Positions 46,472 through 58,078 are shown, counted from the first letter of the stretch. The stretch is DNA of 64,000 bases from Gonocerus acuteangulatus (GCA_946811695.1 OX328124.1:29320148-29384147); one strand, 5' to 3'. Notes: generated from the sequence alone by a model not told the origin. Numbers and translations are program-made.

Positions 46472-47219
46472 TTTACATTGTATTGTGTATTGTGATGACA
46501 GGACTAGCCATGTCTGAGATGCACCAGGTTGTCAGCCAAATGCTTTCCAAGGATTTTACATTGTATTGTGTAATGTGATGACAGTACTAGCCATGTCTGA
46601 GATGCACCAGGTTGTCAGCCAAATGCTTTCCAAGGATTTTACATTGTATTGTGTAATGTGATGACAGTACTAGCCATGTCTGAGATGCACCAGGTTGTCA
46701 GCCAAATGCTTTCCAAGGATTTTATATTGTATTGTGTAATGTGATGACAGTATTAGCCATGTCTGAGATGCACCAGGTTGTCAGCCAAATGCTTTCCAAG
46801 GATTTTACATTGTATTGTGTAATGTGATGACAGTACTAGCCATGTCTGAGATGCACCAGGTTGTCAGCCAAATGCTTTCCAAGGATTTTACATTGTATTG
46901 TGTAATGTGATGACAGTACTAGCCATGTCTGAGATGCACCAGGTTGTCAGCCAAATGCTTTCCAAGGATTTTACATTGTATTGTGTAATGTGATGACAGT
47001 ACTAGCCATGTCTGAGATGCACCAGGTTGTCAGCCAAATGCTTTCCAAGGATTTTACATTGTATTGTGTAATGTGATGACAGTACTAGCCATGTCTGAGA
47101 TGCACCAGGTTGTCAGCCAAATGCTTTCCAAGGATTTTACATTGTATTGTGCAATGTGATGACAGTACTAGCCATGTCTGAGATGCACCAGGTTGTCAGC
47201 CAAATGCTTTCCAAGGATT
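46472..47219. repeat. 83-bp minisatellite, nine copies
   Basis: GATGACAG recurs at 46494 and then every 83 bp to 47158. The unit includes ACTAGCCATGTCTGAGATGC, ACCAGGTTGTCAGCC and AAATGCTTTCCAAGGATTTT. Only a few single-base variants are seen. No frame is conserved across units because 83 is not a multiple of three. Bases 47220-47840 after it are unassigned. Confidence 0.97.
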
Positions 47220-47843
47220 CATACGGATGACCTGATGTCTACATTTCACCATCGAACCATCTCCTGCTACCAGCCGGGAGGAATGGAGGTGAATGAGACG
47301 TGGGCAATGATATCTTGAGGGGAGAAAATATCCATTGATATTACTCTAAAATAATATAATATAAAATATAACATACTAATTTTTATCTCAAAGTAGAAAT
47401 GAACAAAATATGTAGCAACTGTGAATTGGAGAAAGAGAAATACTCTGAAACCCATTATTGGTGAACACACCAACAACTCTGCAACATATTATTTCCTGAC
47501 CACCTATACATGTATAAGTGCCTTTTGAATTTACTTAGAAAATGTAATGAAGAAAAGAGGCAACCGCAACGTATAGTGGCTGAACCGAACAATCATTTCT
47601 TAATTAATTTATATTATAAAAGCTTATATTATTTTTTTGTTTTATAAGAGTCTACTCTAATTTACTTTCCATTAATTGTATATACTTACCCCGACCATAT
47701 TTGTAAGAACAATGTTCAATCACAAATAAATATTATTATTTCGGGGGGTTTCTCCTCAGTTTCCTGGGATAAATTCTTTCGGGGGCTAATGCCAACCGAA
47801 AGAATTGTTTTTTTTTGTCGATTTTTTTTTGTTTTGTTATTTT

Positions 47844-48050
47844 TTATGGGCGTTCATTTAGAAACTTTCTAACTGTTCTGGCGGTATCAAGCAGTACTGC
47901 TTGTTGGGCATTTTTAATGAGATCCTCCGGCAGTTTCATATAGATGTTTGCAGCAATTGTTGTTTTTGGAATGAGCCCGTTGGTCGAGATTATGAGGGCT
48001 GTTATCTTTGCGGAATCCAACTTATACAGGTCTTTCAGCTCTATATTATT
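47844..48050 (-). pseudogene. LINE reverse transcriptase protein C-terminus
   Basis: The minus strand reads without stops IELKDLYKLDSAKITALIIS, TNGLIPKTTIAANIYMKLPE and DLIKNAQQAVLLDTARTVRK, ending FLNERP-stop. The pattern LY-L...I-ALIIS-NGLIPK...LP...Q-AVLL-TA--VRKFL is the C-terminal end common in non-LTR retrotransposon polyproteins of animals. The rest of the ORF is absent. The plus-strand frame 47901-48251 is its shadow plus (TA)n. Confidence 0.65.
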
Positions 48051-48080
48051 ATTATTATTACTAATTTTTGTCCATTGATA

Positions 48081-48085
<5 letters not shown>

Positions 48086-48135
<50 letters not shown>
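48086..48135. repeat. (TA)n microsatellite
   Basis: About 50 bp of TA next to the LINE tail. Bases 48136-49240 hold no feature I can name. Confidence 0.9.
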
Positions 48136-48140
<5 letters not shown>

Positions 48141-49242
48141 TATGTATATGTATGTATGTATACATACACAAACGTACACATATATTTTTGTTCACTCCAC
48201 TTCACGACGAAGGGGGGGCCCCGAATAGATCTCGGGGCCACTTTCTATTAAGACGTCTTGATGGGAAAGAAGGATGATTGGTTTGTTAAAGGCTATCTAA
48301 CAAAAGTTCTAATTTGTTAGAATAGTGTTGTTTGGTAATAGTGTTTTACCAAAAACTATTACATACATAATAGTTTTCGTGAATAAATAAATAGGCTCCG
48401 TGCATAAATAAATAAATATTACATACATTATTATAAAAGTCCTTTCATTCGACTCCTTGTATCTACATTTCTATAAAAAGTGTTCCCAGAAGTCCATTAA
48501 CGCAAAAAATTGCTACGATGCTACGATTTTTTTTTTCTATTTTCCCCCCGAATATCGTCAAATAAATAGTATCCCACTGGTTATATTCCGTTTTCTCTTG
48601 TATAGAAAGAGCGGAGGTATTTTTACTTGGTAACCGTGATCAATGTATGAGCAATGCTAATTGACCATATATATTCTTACTCGTATATCTGCTATTTTTG
48701 ACCAAATTAAGTCCTTTCATTTTTTCGTTGTAAATGGAATTCACAAATTGTCCCACATGTTTCTTGTCCTCTTCAGTGGCTATTAGAACCCTTTATGTGT
48801 GGTCAGAGCCCCAACCAGTCTTAATATTGGCAGAATCTTCCAAGAGGTGCCAATGGTACCGTGAAACATTTTGGGTATTGGTAATTTAGGGTTTTTGTGA
48901 CATAAACATTATAAAAAGGAACGTCAACATATCTAGTCGGAATTTCTGGATTAGGTAAACGGGTCGTTCTCATAAGCTGGCTTCCTTCTTCTATTTAATT
49001 AGGCCTACTTATTGCAGATAGTTTTCCTCTAGGTATAAGTACTAGCCATCGACAAGAAAGATTTGACAGTAGGAGAGGGTGTGTCTGATGACGTCACGTT
49101 AACGAGCCTGCTTCTATCTAGCGAGGAGTGCCTCCCGCTCCTTATCCTTATCCTGTGTTATCTCGCCGTATTATAGCAAATAAACGCCGAGGATTTACAC
49201 AGTTTTGTTTCAGTAATTTTTTTTCTCTCGTTTTCAATTTCA

Positions 49243-49419
49243 AGATTTTTTTTCGCGGCGTTTCGACAACTAGGCCATTAGCGCCGACATCCAGGGTGCT
49301 GCGAGGAATTTTCCAAACGAGCCGTGGGATTAGAAATCCCTGTTGCCGGTTGGGATCGAACCCACCATCTCCCTCTTATGAATCTAAGGCGCTAGCCACT
49401 AGACCCCTTCAAGTTAATG
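49243..49419 (-). mobile_element. tRNA-derived SINE
   Basis: The minus strand has GTCTAGTGGCTAGCGCC (A-box), GGTGGGTTCGATCCCAACCG (B-box), the body GGGATTTCTAATCCCACGG, the tail GGCGCTAATGGCC and GAAACGCCGCGAAAAAAA. Its first bases, TCTCCCCGTGG, are displaced into the tandem repeat to the right. Confidence 0.75.
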
Positions 49420-49520
49420 TACTCCACGGGGAGACCTCTTCAAGTTAATGTACTCCACGGGGAGACCCTTTCAAGTTAATATACTCCACGGGGAGACCCC
49501 TTCAAGTTAATGTACTCCAA
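49406..49520. repeat. 30-bp tandem repeat at SINE 5' junction, about 3.5 copies
   Basis: CTTCAAGTTAATGTACTCCA plus CGGGGAGACC repeats. The unit joins host flank to the first 11 bases of the SINE head, so the junction itself has been amplified. Confidence 0.85.
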
Positions 49521-49532
49521 TTTTCATGATGT

Positions 49533-49605
49533 AGTTTTAGCGCGGTTTTACGACCCTCCAAAGAGAGGAAACTCGCTTATGAGGTTAGAGGCAATCCGGA
49601 AGTGC

Positions 49606-49672
<67 letters not shown>

Positions 49673-49732
49673 CTAATGCACTAGGGATATGGAGGGAATC
49701 CCGCTAAGATGACGCAATTCCTGCGAGTCGAA
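49533..49732 (+). repeat. H1 family, minimal complete element (about 200 bp)
   Basis: TTTTAGCGCGGTTTTACGAC, CGCTTATGAGGTTAGAGG, a (TA)n tract at 49609-49670, then AGGGAATCCCGCTAAGATGA, CGCAATTCCTGCGAGTCGAACTTTT. Both termini and the microsatellite are present with no interior. Bases 49733-50686 after it are unassigned. Confidence 0.85.
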
Positions 49733-50686
49733 CTTTTCCGTTATCGCTCTCTTAAAGCTCCTTTACCAACCAATTGTCCAAATTACCTTTTTTTGGTCCA
49801 TGTTTTACGTGGTCCATGTTTTTGTCACAGCAGCAAGACGAATTCCGAACAAAGCACGAAATTACCTACCAAATTACAAACAATTTTAAAACATTCATTT
49901 AAGCAAAACTAGATGTTCTACTATACTGTATAGACATTGGTTGAAAAGTGAGTATATGTTACGGAAAATAAAAAACAGGACCAAAAGCCTGGAACAAAGA
50001 ACAATGTTCTCGACAAGACGAAGTCATTTAGTGCGGGAGGCCCTACGCGCCCTACTTATCCATTCATATTTGCTGAACAGAAAAAAAAGACAAAAACCCA
50101 GGAAATAAAATTACTATACTCTACTGACTTAAAAAAGCCTTACGACATACAATGAATCATTTCATGGCATTTAAAAACAACGCACAAATCTCCCACTTTT
50201 TTCAAGAAATTTATACCTCAGAATGCCCTGAAAATGTAATATACCCCCTTGAGGGTTAGTCATATTTTTAACTTCATATTTAAAATATTTCAGAATTGTT
50301 CTTCTCAATAGTCTCACAATTCAGGAACCACCGAGCCGATATGTAGGAAACATTGTCGTTTTGTGGAAGAGTGTATTATTTCATCAGAATAGTTTTGCCC
50401 AAAACTTAAACTTATTTTTCATTATAGACAATACTATTTGGTTTCATTGTAAGGGAAATTCCTAATCCAAATAGTAGTATTTCAGTAAAAATAATAAAAT
50501 ATGTTAACTTAATCCAGGCAACGTCCTTGAACATTTCTGCAAGAAAGTCATAAATCAAAACGAACTTTTTAAAATTTAAAAATTGTATCCTTGGCCTCCT
50601 TCAAATAGCCAACAATAATTACGGTTTTGTCTAATCCGATCTCCAATATCTTTAAAATTTCAATTGGAGGATTAAAATTTATTCTT

Positions 50687-50823
50687 TTAGCGCGGTTCCT
50701 CCCTCCCTTCATAGGGAGGAACTCCGCTTATAAGGTTGATCTCATGAAACAATCCGGAAGTGCCGACTAGAAAATTTCGCGTTTCAGAACCCCTAGAGAC
50801 CGAAAATAAGGGTGGTTCAAATT

Positions 50824-50869
<46 letters not shown>

Positions 50870-51001
50870 CGCGGTTCCTCCCTCCCCCATAGGGAGGAAC
50901 CCCGCTTATAAGGTTGATACAATGAAACAATCCGAAAGTGCCGACTAGAAAATTTCGCGTTTCAGAACCCCTAGAGACCGAAAATAACGGTGGTTCAAAT
51001 T

Positions 51002-51052
<51 letters not shown>

Positions 51053-51059
51053 ATGTATA

Positions 51060-51110
<51 letters not shown>

Positions 51111-52315
51111 CTGTTCGCTCATTTCTGGCTTCCCTAATGGTCCGATTGTGATGAAATTTGGTAGAAAAATCCGTCGTCCAATTTGAAAGGTTACGTTTTT
51201 GAGTTCATAAGCTTGTAAGTACTCGTTTTATAGGCTTCTTGGGCTAGGAAAACGAATGAAACCATTTTCAAGGCGATAGCTTTAACCGTTTTCGAGAAAA
51301 TTGGAAAAATAGTTTTTGAATACCATTTTTGGTTTGGGTACTTAGAATCATGGGATTCAGTTGAAACATTTTCTGCATGTTCAACTTTCATCAAAACTAA
51401 TATGTTGAAATTTTTGTTACGTTTGGAGTTTAGGAAGGGTTAGAATAAAATATTTTTGGTAACTTTGTATACTTTCCTTAATATTTCGAAAAAGGTTGAG
51501 AATCTTGCGAAACGTAAGATTACCATTAGAAGGCTTACTAAATGCTCTACAAAAATGGTCCTAATGAAAGTTTTGATTAGGCGATGTCAATCGGAGAAAT
51601 AAGTGCTTAAACCTTTAAAGTAATTGATTTCGCTTATTCGAACTGTTCTGTTTGTCTTTGATTTTGGTACTTAGAATTATGGGATTCAGTTGTAACATTT
51701 TCTGCATGATCTAATTTCATTAAAACTAATATGTTGAAATTTTGGTTACGTTTGGATTAAGGGAAGGGTTAGAATAAAATATTTTATTAACAGACAAGAA
51801 AAGTTTTGGTAACTTTGTATACTTTCGTTAGTATCTCGAAAACCGTTGACAGTCTTGGGAAGCGGAAGATTACCATTCGAAAGATTACTAAATGCCCTAC
51901 AAAAAAGGTTCTGAAGAAAGTTTCAATTAGGCGATGTCAATCGGAGAAATAAGTGCTTAAAACTTTAAAGTAATTGATTTCGTTTATTCGAACGGTTCTT
52001 TTTGTCTGTTTTATTCCTTGTTATTTTTTAATTACTTATAGTTGGATAATGTATTTGACAATAAAACTGGTTAAGTAAAATAACAAAAACAATTTATTGT
52101 TAGAAACAAAGAGTTCCAAGATTCCAAGACCTTGTAACTAGCGGGACCGTTTCTAGTGTTAGCCGACCCTTCCAGGTAAGATAGTAAATAAAGACCTTTC
52201 AAGGCAGGTGGAACCAAAATAATAACTGCTTCTATTTTAATATTTCCAAATTAGACTAGGGATAAGAACGGAACCGCGCTAAGATGCTGCAGTTCCTGCG
52301 AGTCGGACTTTTTTT
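50687..52315 (+). repeat. H1 family, longest complete copy with duplicated 5' module
   Basis: The 5' module (TTTTAGCGCGGTTCCTCCCT through GGTGGTTCAAATTTGTATA) plus (TA)n occurs twice, at 50687-50866 and 50867-51105. The interior follows, itself containing a partial duplication: GGTACTTAGAATTATGGGAT and GGAGAAATAAGTGCTTAAA each recur. It ends GAACCGCGCTAAGATGCTGC, AGTTCCTGCGAGTCGGACTTTTT. No protein signature in 1.6 kb, so it is non-autonomous. Confidence 0.85.
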
Positions 52316-52639
52316 AAATTAAATTGTACTTTTAAAAACGCACTACTTAAAAATTACGTTTTTCGAGATATGACATTGGAAAAAGTGAACAAGTTTTAGC
52401 GATATATTCTTAAAAATACCTGAATATATTTTTCGATTTTGCTTTTTCTTATAAAAATATTCTTCTTAATTTTTTTCTTATTGCATCAATTTTCTTTTTC
52501 TCTATTTGTTAGGTTTGTTTACTTTATTAATAAATTATTTAATATCCAAACTCGCTTTGATTCTCTTAGCCTAAAGAGTGGCTCTTCTATTTAACGGATC
52601 TCAGCAATAAATGTAAATAAATATTGAATAATGTTGTTC

Positions 52640-52640
<1 letters not shown>

Positions 52641-52680
<40 letters not shown>
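52641..52680. repeat. poly(T) tract
   Basis: About 40 T. The surrounding 52316-53008 has no recognised element; a C-run lies at 52949-52957. Confidence 0.85.
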
Positions 52681-52687
<7 letters not shown>

Positions 52688-53008
52688 GAAATAGAATGTT
52701 AAGTTTAATACTTCATTAACAGAAATACCCGATCGTACACCTGCTAAGAGGTCATACTAAAATCAAAGGCATTCAAAATGTGACCTCATTTATACTCATA
52801 CATTTCCGAAACTTCAATAGTTTTTTAAAACATTTCTTTTAAGGCAATTAATTTGTAGTACATTAATTCATCCGAACCCAGAGCCTTCCGACAGGTCCTC
52901 CGAGAGGACTTACAGGCCCCTGTCCAAATAACTTCACGGGCCCCCTACCCCCCCCCCCTCAATTAACATTATCAAATATTATTAATGGAATTATTTAAAA
53001 CTCCCTAC

Positions 53009-53011
53009 ATA

Positions 53012-53059
<48 letters not shown>
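53009..53059. repeat. (TA)n microsatellite
   Basis: About 50 bp of TA. A 76-codon minus frame at 53070-53300 next to it has no recognised domain, and 53301-53648 is unassigned. Confidence 0.9.
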
Positions 53060-53062
<3 letters not shown>

Positions 53063-53648
53063 TTTTAGCCTAAGTAATAGTGGACCCCGAAATTCCCGTA
53101 GCCATGTGGGAAGGGGAATGAGCCCGACTGGAGCCGATTGTATCCGATTGTAAGCGAATAGACTGACCTCGTGAGAACACCCTCACCAAGGGCGAAGACA
53201 GCTTCCCTATCAGCATGAAAATAGACCACGAAGCCTGGCCCTCATTCAACCCTCCTTCTAGGAGCCTTCTAATACTACTAGCCTCAAATCGACCAATCAT
53301 TCATTCACTATTCAATCAAATATTGCAAATTGTTTTATTCCATTGATACATTATTTATTTGCGAACATTCGCAACAGAGGCGATTCACCCAGTACAATTA
53401 TTGCAAATACTTTTAATTACACAATTCAAAACTATAGACATATATCCGGTAACAACATTAATTATACACCCAACTATATAATTATACAATATTATAGAAA
53501 CATTCAATCATAAACTTAATAAAATTTGAGGGAAAAAAGAGAATGCAATTGTTATAATATTGTATTTATTTTTCTCAAGAAAAATACACACATGTATTCA
53601 AAAGTTCTCATTTTGTCAGTTTTATAATTTGTTGTAGAAATTTTTATT

Positions 53649-53855
53649 TCATAAATGTACTGATATATTTTCCAAGTGTGGGCTACCAAGAGTCAGTAAG
53701 TGATGGATGTCATGTGGAATGTCCAAGAAGTCCCTGTCCTTGCAGCTTGTCAGGATGTGTTTGACTGTTAGTTGCATGTTATAAATATATCTATTTACAA
53801 ATATATTATTTATCACTGAATTCTGAGACAAATTAACTATTAGGGTTCCTCTCAA
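53649..53855 (-). pseudogene. LINE C-terminal relic
   Basis: YNMQLTVKHILTSCKDRDFL then HHLLTLGSPHLENISVHL has the LTVKHILxxC knuckle half and the following acidic-to-aliphatic tail of Jockey-type LINE ORF2 ends. It lacks the upstream CxxC pair. Confidence 0.5.
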
Positions 53856-53964
53856 AACAAAACTTAATTAGTGTCAAAAATTAAATAATAAATTGGTTCT
53901 CCCATATATGTGTGTGTGTGTATATATATATATATAGCCCATTGAGTTAGAAGCGAAAAAAGTT

Positions 53965-54046
53965 GAAGCCTAAAATCGGCCTTGCCAGTGTAACCAAGGG
54001 CGCGCGAAAAGGTGAATTTTTGAATAAGATTGTAAACAAACAATAT

Positions 54047-54093
<47 letters not shown>

Positions 54094-54200
54094 GTTAAAG
54101 TTCATTGTTTGTTTACAATCATATTCAGATTCAAATGTTCGCGCGTCACTTCTGGTACTATAGTCACACTAAGATGGCCGATTTCAGACCTACAGTTTTT
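53965..54200. mobile_element. foldback MITE centred on (TA)n
   Basis: Left, AAAATCGGCC, GCGCGCGAAAAGGTGAATTT and GATTGTAAACAAACAATAT; right, the imperfect reverse, ATTGTTTGTTTACAATC, AAATGTTCGCGCGTC and GGCCGATTTCAG. The (TA)n at 54049-54090 lies exactly between the arms. Confidence 0.7.
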
Positions 54201-54343
54201 TAGCATTGGAAGATAGATAACACTCCCTCCACTATCTACTAACTCAATGGTTATGGCTCAGTGTCATAAAACCTTACGCGGTACTATCTTTACTCTATAG
54301 GTGACTTTATTTGGAATTTTACTGTATGTCATGAATTATTTGA

Positions 54344-54577
54344 CATGGGCGTATATAAGGGGGCTGGAGCCCCCTCAATTGATCGGTATAAATTTCATAA
54401 AACCCTTAAAAATAGTTCATAAAACATATTCTATTCAGGGTGTAATAGCGTTTAAGTTGGGTAAAGCTCTTCCAAGATCTAAACTGTTAGTATTCCATGC
54501 ACCGGAAATGGTCTCAGCCCCCCCCCCCCCGTCATTTTCCCAGCCCCGTCCGAAATTATTTTCTATATACACCCATG
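54344..54577. mobile_element. GGGCGTATA MITE with perfect 8-bp TSD
   Basis: CATGGGCGTATATAAGGGGG to TATACACCCATG, flanked by TTATTTGA on both sides (54336-54343 and 54578-54585). It is a deletion derivative of the 42297 type. Bases 54586-55185 are unassigned. Confidence 0.85.
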
Positions 54578-55184
54578 TTATTTGATGCTCATTAGGACTC
54601 ACGAAGCTCAAACGTTGCTACTGGTAGACCTTTGATATTTTGACGACACGTCTAAACATATTATGACGTTATGAAGGCTTGGATAATTTGAATCTACAAA
54701 CTGGCTTATATCTACAGATCCCAGTGAGAAATGTACCTTCTTTGAAACCTATCCCATCATATTCTGCCGCGCCAACAAACATTGTCACGTTTTATGATTA
54801 AATTTATAGGAAAATAAATATCATTAGCCAATGGAAAAAATCGAAAATCCCGCACTTTCGCAACTCATCGCCGGCCTAAGCCCCAAAAAGTGGCTTACTC
54901 CAGGGTCAACAGGGTCCAACTCTTTATTTTTCCAAGACCCTGAAGGAAAAACAGCTAACGTCGTACATACAAACAGATGTCTTTTAATAATTGAAGAATT
55001 CTTATTTTCAAAAATCGCTACACGAGAGCCCCTGATGAGGTCAAGAATAGTACAATAGGGGTTTCGGTTGTAACATGTTTCGAGATTGTACTTCTTATGG
55101 GTACTAATTCTTTATGAAAAATTGATAACAAAACGGACTTTTACTCCCTTTTTTTACAGTAAAAAACTTTCATTTAGCATTTAC

Positions 55185-55185
<1 letters not shown>

Positions 55186-55244
<59 letters not shown>

Positions 55245-55320
55245 ATTAGTTTCCTCTCTGCAGTAACCCTGCAAAGAGGCCGTTTATTTTGTGCTACCCG
55301 TTCCAATACATAATGTATAT

Positions 55321-55371
<51 letters not shown>
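55186..55371. repeat. two (TA)n microsatellites 80 bp apart
   Basis: TA runs at 55186-55241 and 55323-55371 separated by unique sequence. Open frames that cross them are meaningless Ile-Tyr repeats. Confidence 0.9.
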
Positions 55372-55375
<4 letters not shown>

Positions 55376-55473
55376 TATTCTTATATATGACCCAAAATAT
55401 CAAAATTCTTTTTTATCCTAGGAGGCATGGGGTCATTAAAGCAGTCTTCCTTTATTACACGACTTTATTTATT

Positions 55474-55520
55474 GGGCCCGACATGTTTCGTGCATCTTTT
55501 CTTCGCACCTCTTCAGGGGC
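55474..55520 (-). ncRNA. hammerhead-like hairpin, best-formed copy
   Basis: On the minus strand: GCCC, CTGAAGA, one extra G, stem GTGC/GCAC with an 11-nt loop, GAA, palindromic ACATGT, C, then GGGCCC. GCCC before the core pairs with GGGC after it (stem I, 4 bp), and C lies at the expected cleavage position. AATAAATAAAG follows. The extra base between CTGAAGA and stem II is the one departure from the hammerhead consensus. Confidence 0.45.
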
Positions 55521-55568
55521 ACTTCTTGCAAGGAAGTCCTCCCGTTACCAAGTACTCCCTCTGGAGTC

Positions 55569-55602
55569 CGGCTTAATACTGTATTAATACAGTATTAAGC
55601 CG
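55569..55602. repeat. perfect 34-bp palindrome
   Basis: CGGCTTAATACTGTATT followed immediately by its exact reverse complement. It lies between the hammerhead-like retroelement end and the start of element Z. Confidence 0.95.
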
Positions 55603-55627
55603 AAACATATTTTACAGCGCACCGAAA

Positions 55628-56625
55628 CACAGTGGTGCCGAGAAGGAAAAAACCTCCAAACCCGAAGGTGTTCAATCGCGTTTGAACTAACATTTTTTTA
55701 TACCTAATTAGTTGTAGAATACTGCTGTAATATTGCTTTTCCATTTTATTAATAGGTATGATCACAAGAAATCATTTTGTTGACTGTTTTCTCACTGATT
55801 GTGAGTAAAATTCACACAGTTATTAGTGAAAAGTAAAACAATATTTTATTCCACTTATTTTAGTCCTGAAAAATTGATATTACCCAGGAAGTCTCATGAG
55901 TATATGTAGCTTTTAAGCGAATTTTCTTTTTTGCCAAAATGTACCATGAACTTGGTGCATTTAGGTTGTGAAGATATCTGTAATGGAACTCAATTATCCT
56001 TAGTTTATTTGTTGTAGAAAAAAATAGCGGTACTTAGCTAAGCTCTCCGCATAGTGTTGCCTAATAGTACGTGGTTTGAAGTTGCTTTCATATAAATTTC
56101 ATCGCCGGACTCAACCGTATGTGTGCACAGCCTAATAAAATGAAGCGATGCAATTATTTTACGAAGAATGAGTTTACTGTAACTATGTTCTGCAGAGAGT
56201 TGTTTAACACTTTGTGATAGCAAGTAAGTGAACTTTTACAGTGAGATCTACCTAATAACTCGTATAAAAATGTCAAAATGTATTGGTTATAAGCGGAAAT
56301 TTTAATAAAGAGAAATACGTCGAGGCCAATTAACTGTATTACATTGTTTGTTAATTTATTCAACTCAGCATTCAAAAATACATTTTGAAGGATACATATC
56401 TCTACCAGTTGAGCAAAATGTGACTTTTTTAAATCGTATACTTGCTGATTTTCACGGTTTTCGTACTATAAAACCCGGTTATCTTCCGAAATAATAATTC
56501 TATCGAATCGGCAGTGGTCTCATTCGACTCAGCACTACAAAATACCTTAAAAACGACACCAAAATCAGAAAGATTCAAGTACCTACAGGTGTTTTCCCCA
56601 AAATCGGGCATTTGGCACCACTTTG
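55628..56625. mobile_element. dispersed element Z, complete copy
   Basis: It begins CACAGTGGTGCCGAGAAGG and ends AAATCGGGCATTTGGCACCA, CTTTG, giving imperfect terminal inverted repeats of about 12 bp. Interior matches 41690-42291 and 1-318. Minus frames inside have no recognised domain. CACAGTGG-type ends occur in several DNA transposon superfamilies, so I leave it unassigned. Confidence 0.65.
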
Positions 56626-56786
56626 CGACATCTGGCGCATTAGCGCCGCCATCCATGTTGTAGCCAGGAATTTTTTGAACGGGCCCTGAAATAAGAAAAA
56701 CCCCTGCAATCGGTGGAACTCGAACCCAACCCTCATCTCCAGCATGAGAATCCAAGGCGTTAGCCACTAGACCACGGGAATACCCC
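56626..56786 (-). mobile_element. tRNA-derived SINE
   Basis: The minus strand has CCGTGGTCTAGTGGCTAACG (A-box), GGGTTCGAGTTCC (B-box), a body related to 61712, and a truncated tail GGCGCTAATGCGCC. It sits directly against the end of element Z. Bases 56787-57110 are unassigned. Confidence 0.75.
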
Positions 56787-57115
56787 TATATATTTAATAT
56801 TTAAAATAACAACAAAAATATATTTACATGGTTAATTTATTTTTCAAGGCATTTGAAAGACTACATTTGTCATTTTAAATGTTAAAATCATTACAAATAA
56901 TTCTAATCAGTTCAAACCATTTGTTTTACCTACTTACATAGATACCCACACATATTTACATAAAATGCAGCTACCTATTTTTTATTTATTTCGAATTTGA
57001 GCCCCTTCCTTTGTCGAGGTTGTTATCTAGCTAAAAAAATACTGTAACTGTTTACTTTAAAAAGAAAGCCACTTGGTTACACTTCTTTTTTGTTGCTTGT
57101 TTCATACGTAAGACG

Positions 57116-58004
57116 AAAAGTCCGTCACGCAGGAGCTGCATAACTAAGCACTTTCCTCAGAATTTGGGTAGTGTAGACTGCTTTCCAGAACAATTTGCTT
57201 AAAATATCCTACATAAATAAAATAAAATCATGAATAGTTCTCTTTTAAATTTGTAATGAGTAACTGATCAATTATTAATTTGCTTCCAGAGTTATGTTTA
57301 CACATGGTACCTATTACACTACGAAATAAATACAAAAAACCTCATATTATCGTATTTTGATCTAACGCAGAAACAGGATACAGTCACTCTAGTGGTAGAA
57401 AGCGCTCCTTGCTTTGTGAACCTACGTCTGGCGGGCTTTTCTATTGAAATATATTACAAATTAAACCCCAGCTTTCCGATTGACCGATTCAGCTCATTTT
57501 TACAAGACTTCTTTCTCATGAGTTACCCACGACGTATACCGCGTTTCGTTACAATACAGCAGAAATTACGACCGGTATAACCCCCCCCCCTCCTAATGAA
57601 CCGATTTAGTTTATTTTTACAACACATATTTACCTGTAGATTACCACTACGAATACCGAGTTTCGTCGAAAAATACCAAAAATCACGGCTGGTAGTGGCG
57701 AATTGGTATTGTGGGCCGGAGTACCCCCCCCCCCCCCCCCCCATTCTAACGAACCGATTTAGTTCATTTTTATATTTCACTTTTCTCTCTATATTACCAC
57801 TACGAATACCAAGTTTCGTTGAAATATAACAAATATTACGGCTGACATAGTCTAATTAGTGTTTTGGGTTCGGGGTAAACCCCCCCCCTTCCGGTGGACC
57901 GACTTTGGTGGTTAACGAACTCGTTCAATCGTTTGCTAATTGAATGCTATATACCAAGTTTCGTGACGAAAAAACAAAAACTCTGGCCGCTATCGTGTTA
58001 ACAG

Positions 58005-58078
<74 letters not shown>

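Noticed and set aside
46472..47219. CRISPR-like array
   Set aside because: The 83-bp units are contiguous with no unique spacers, and the context is animal DNA without cas genes.
48068..48277. Frames with long Ile-Tyr runs, here and at most (TA)n tracts
   Set aside because: They are translations of microsatellites.
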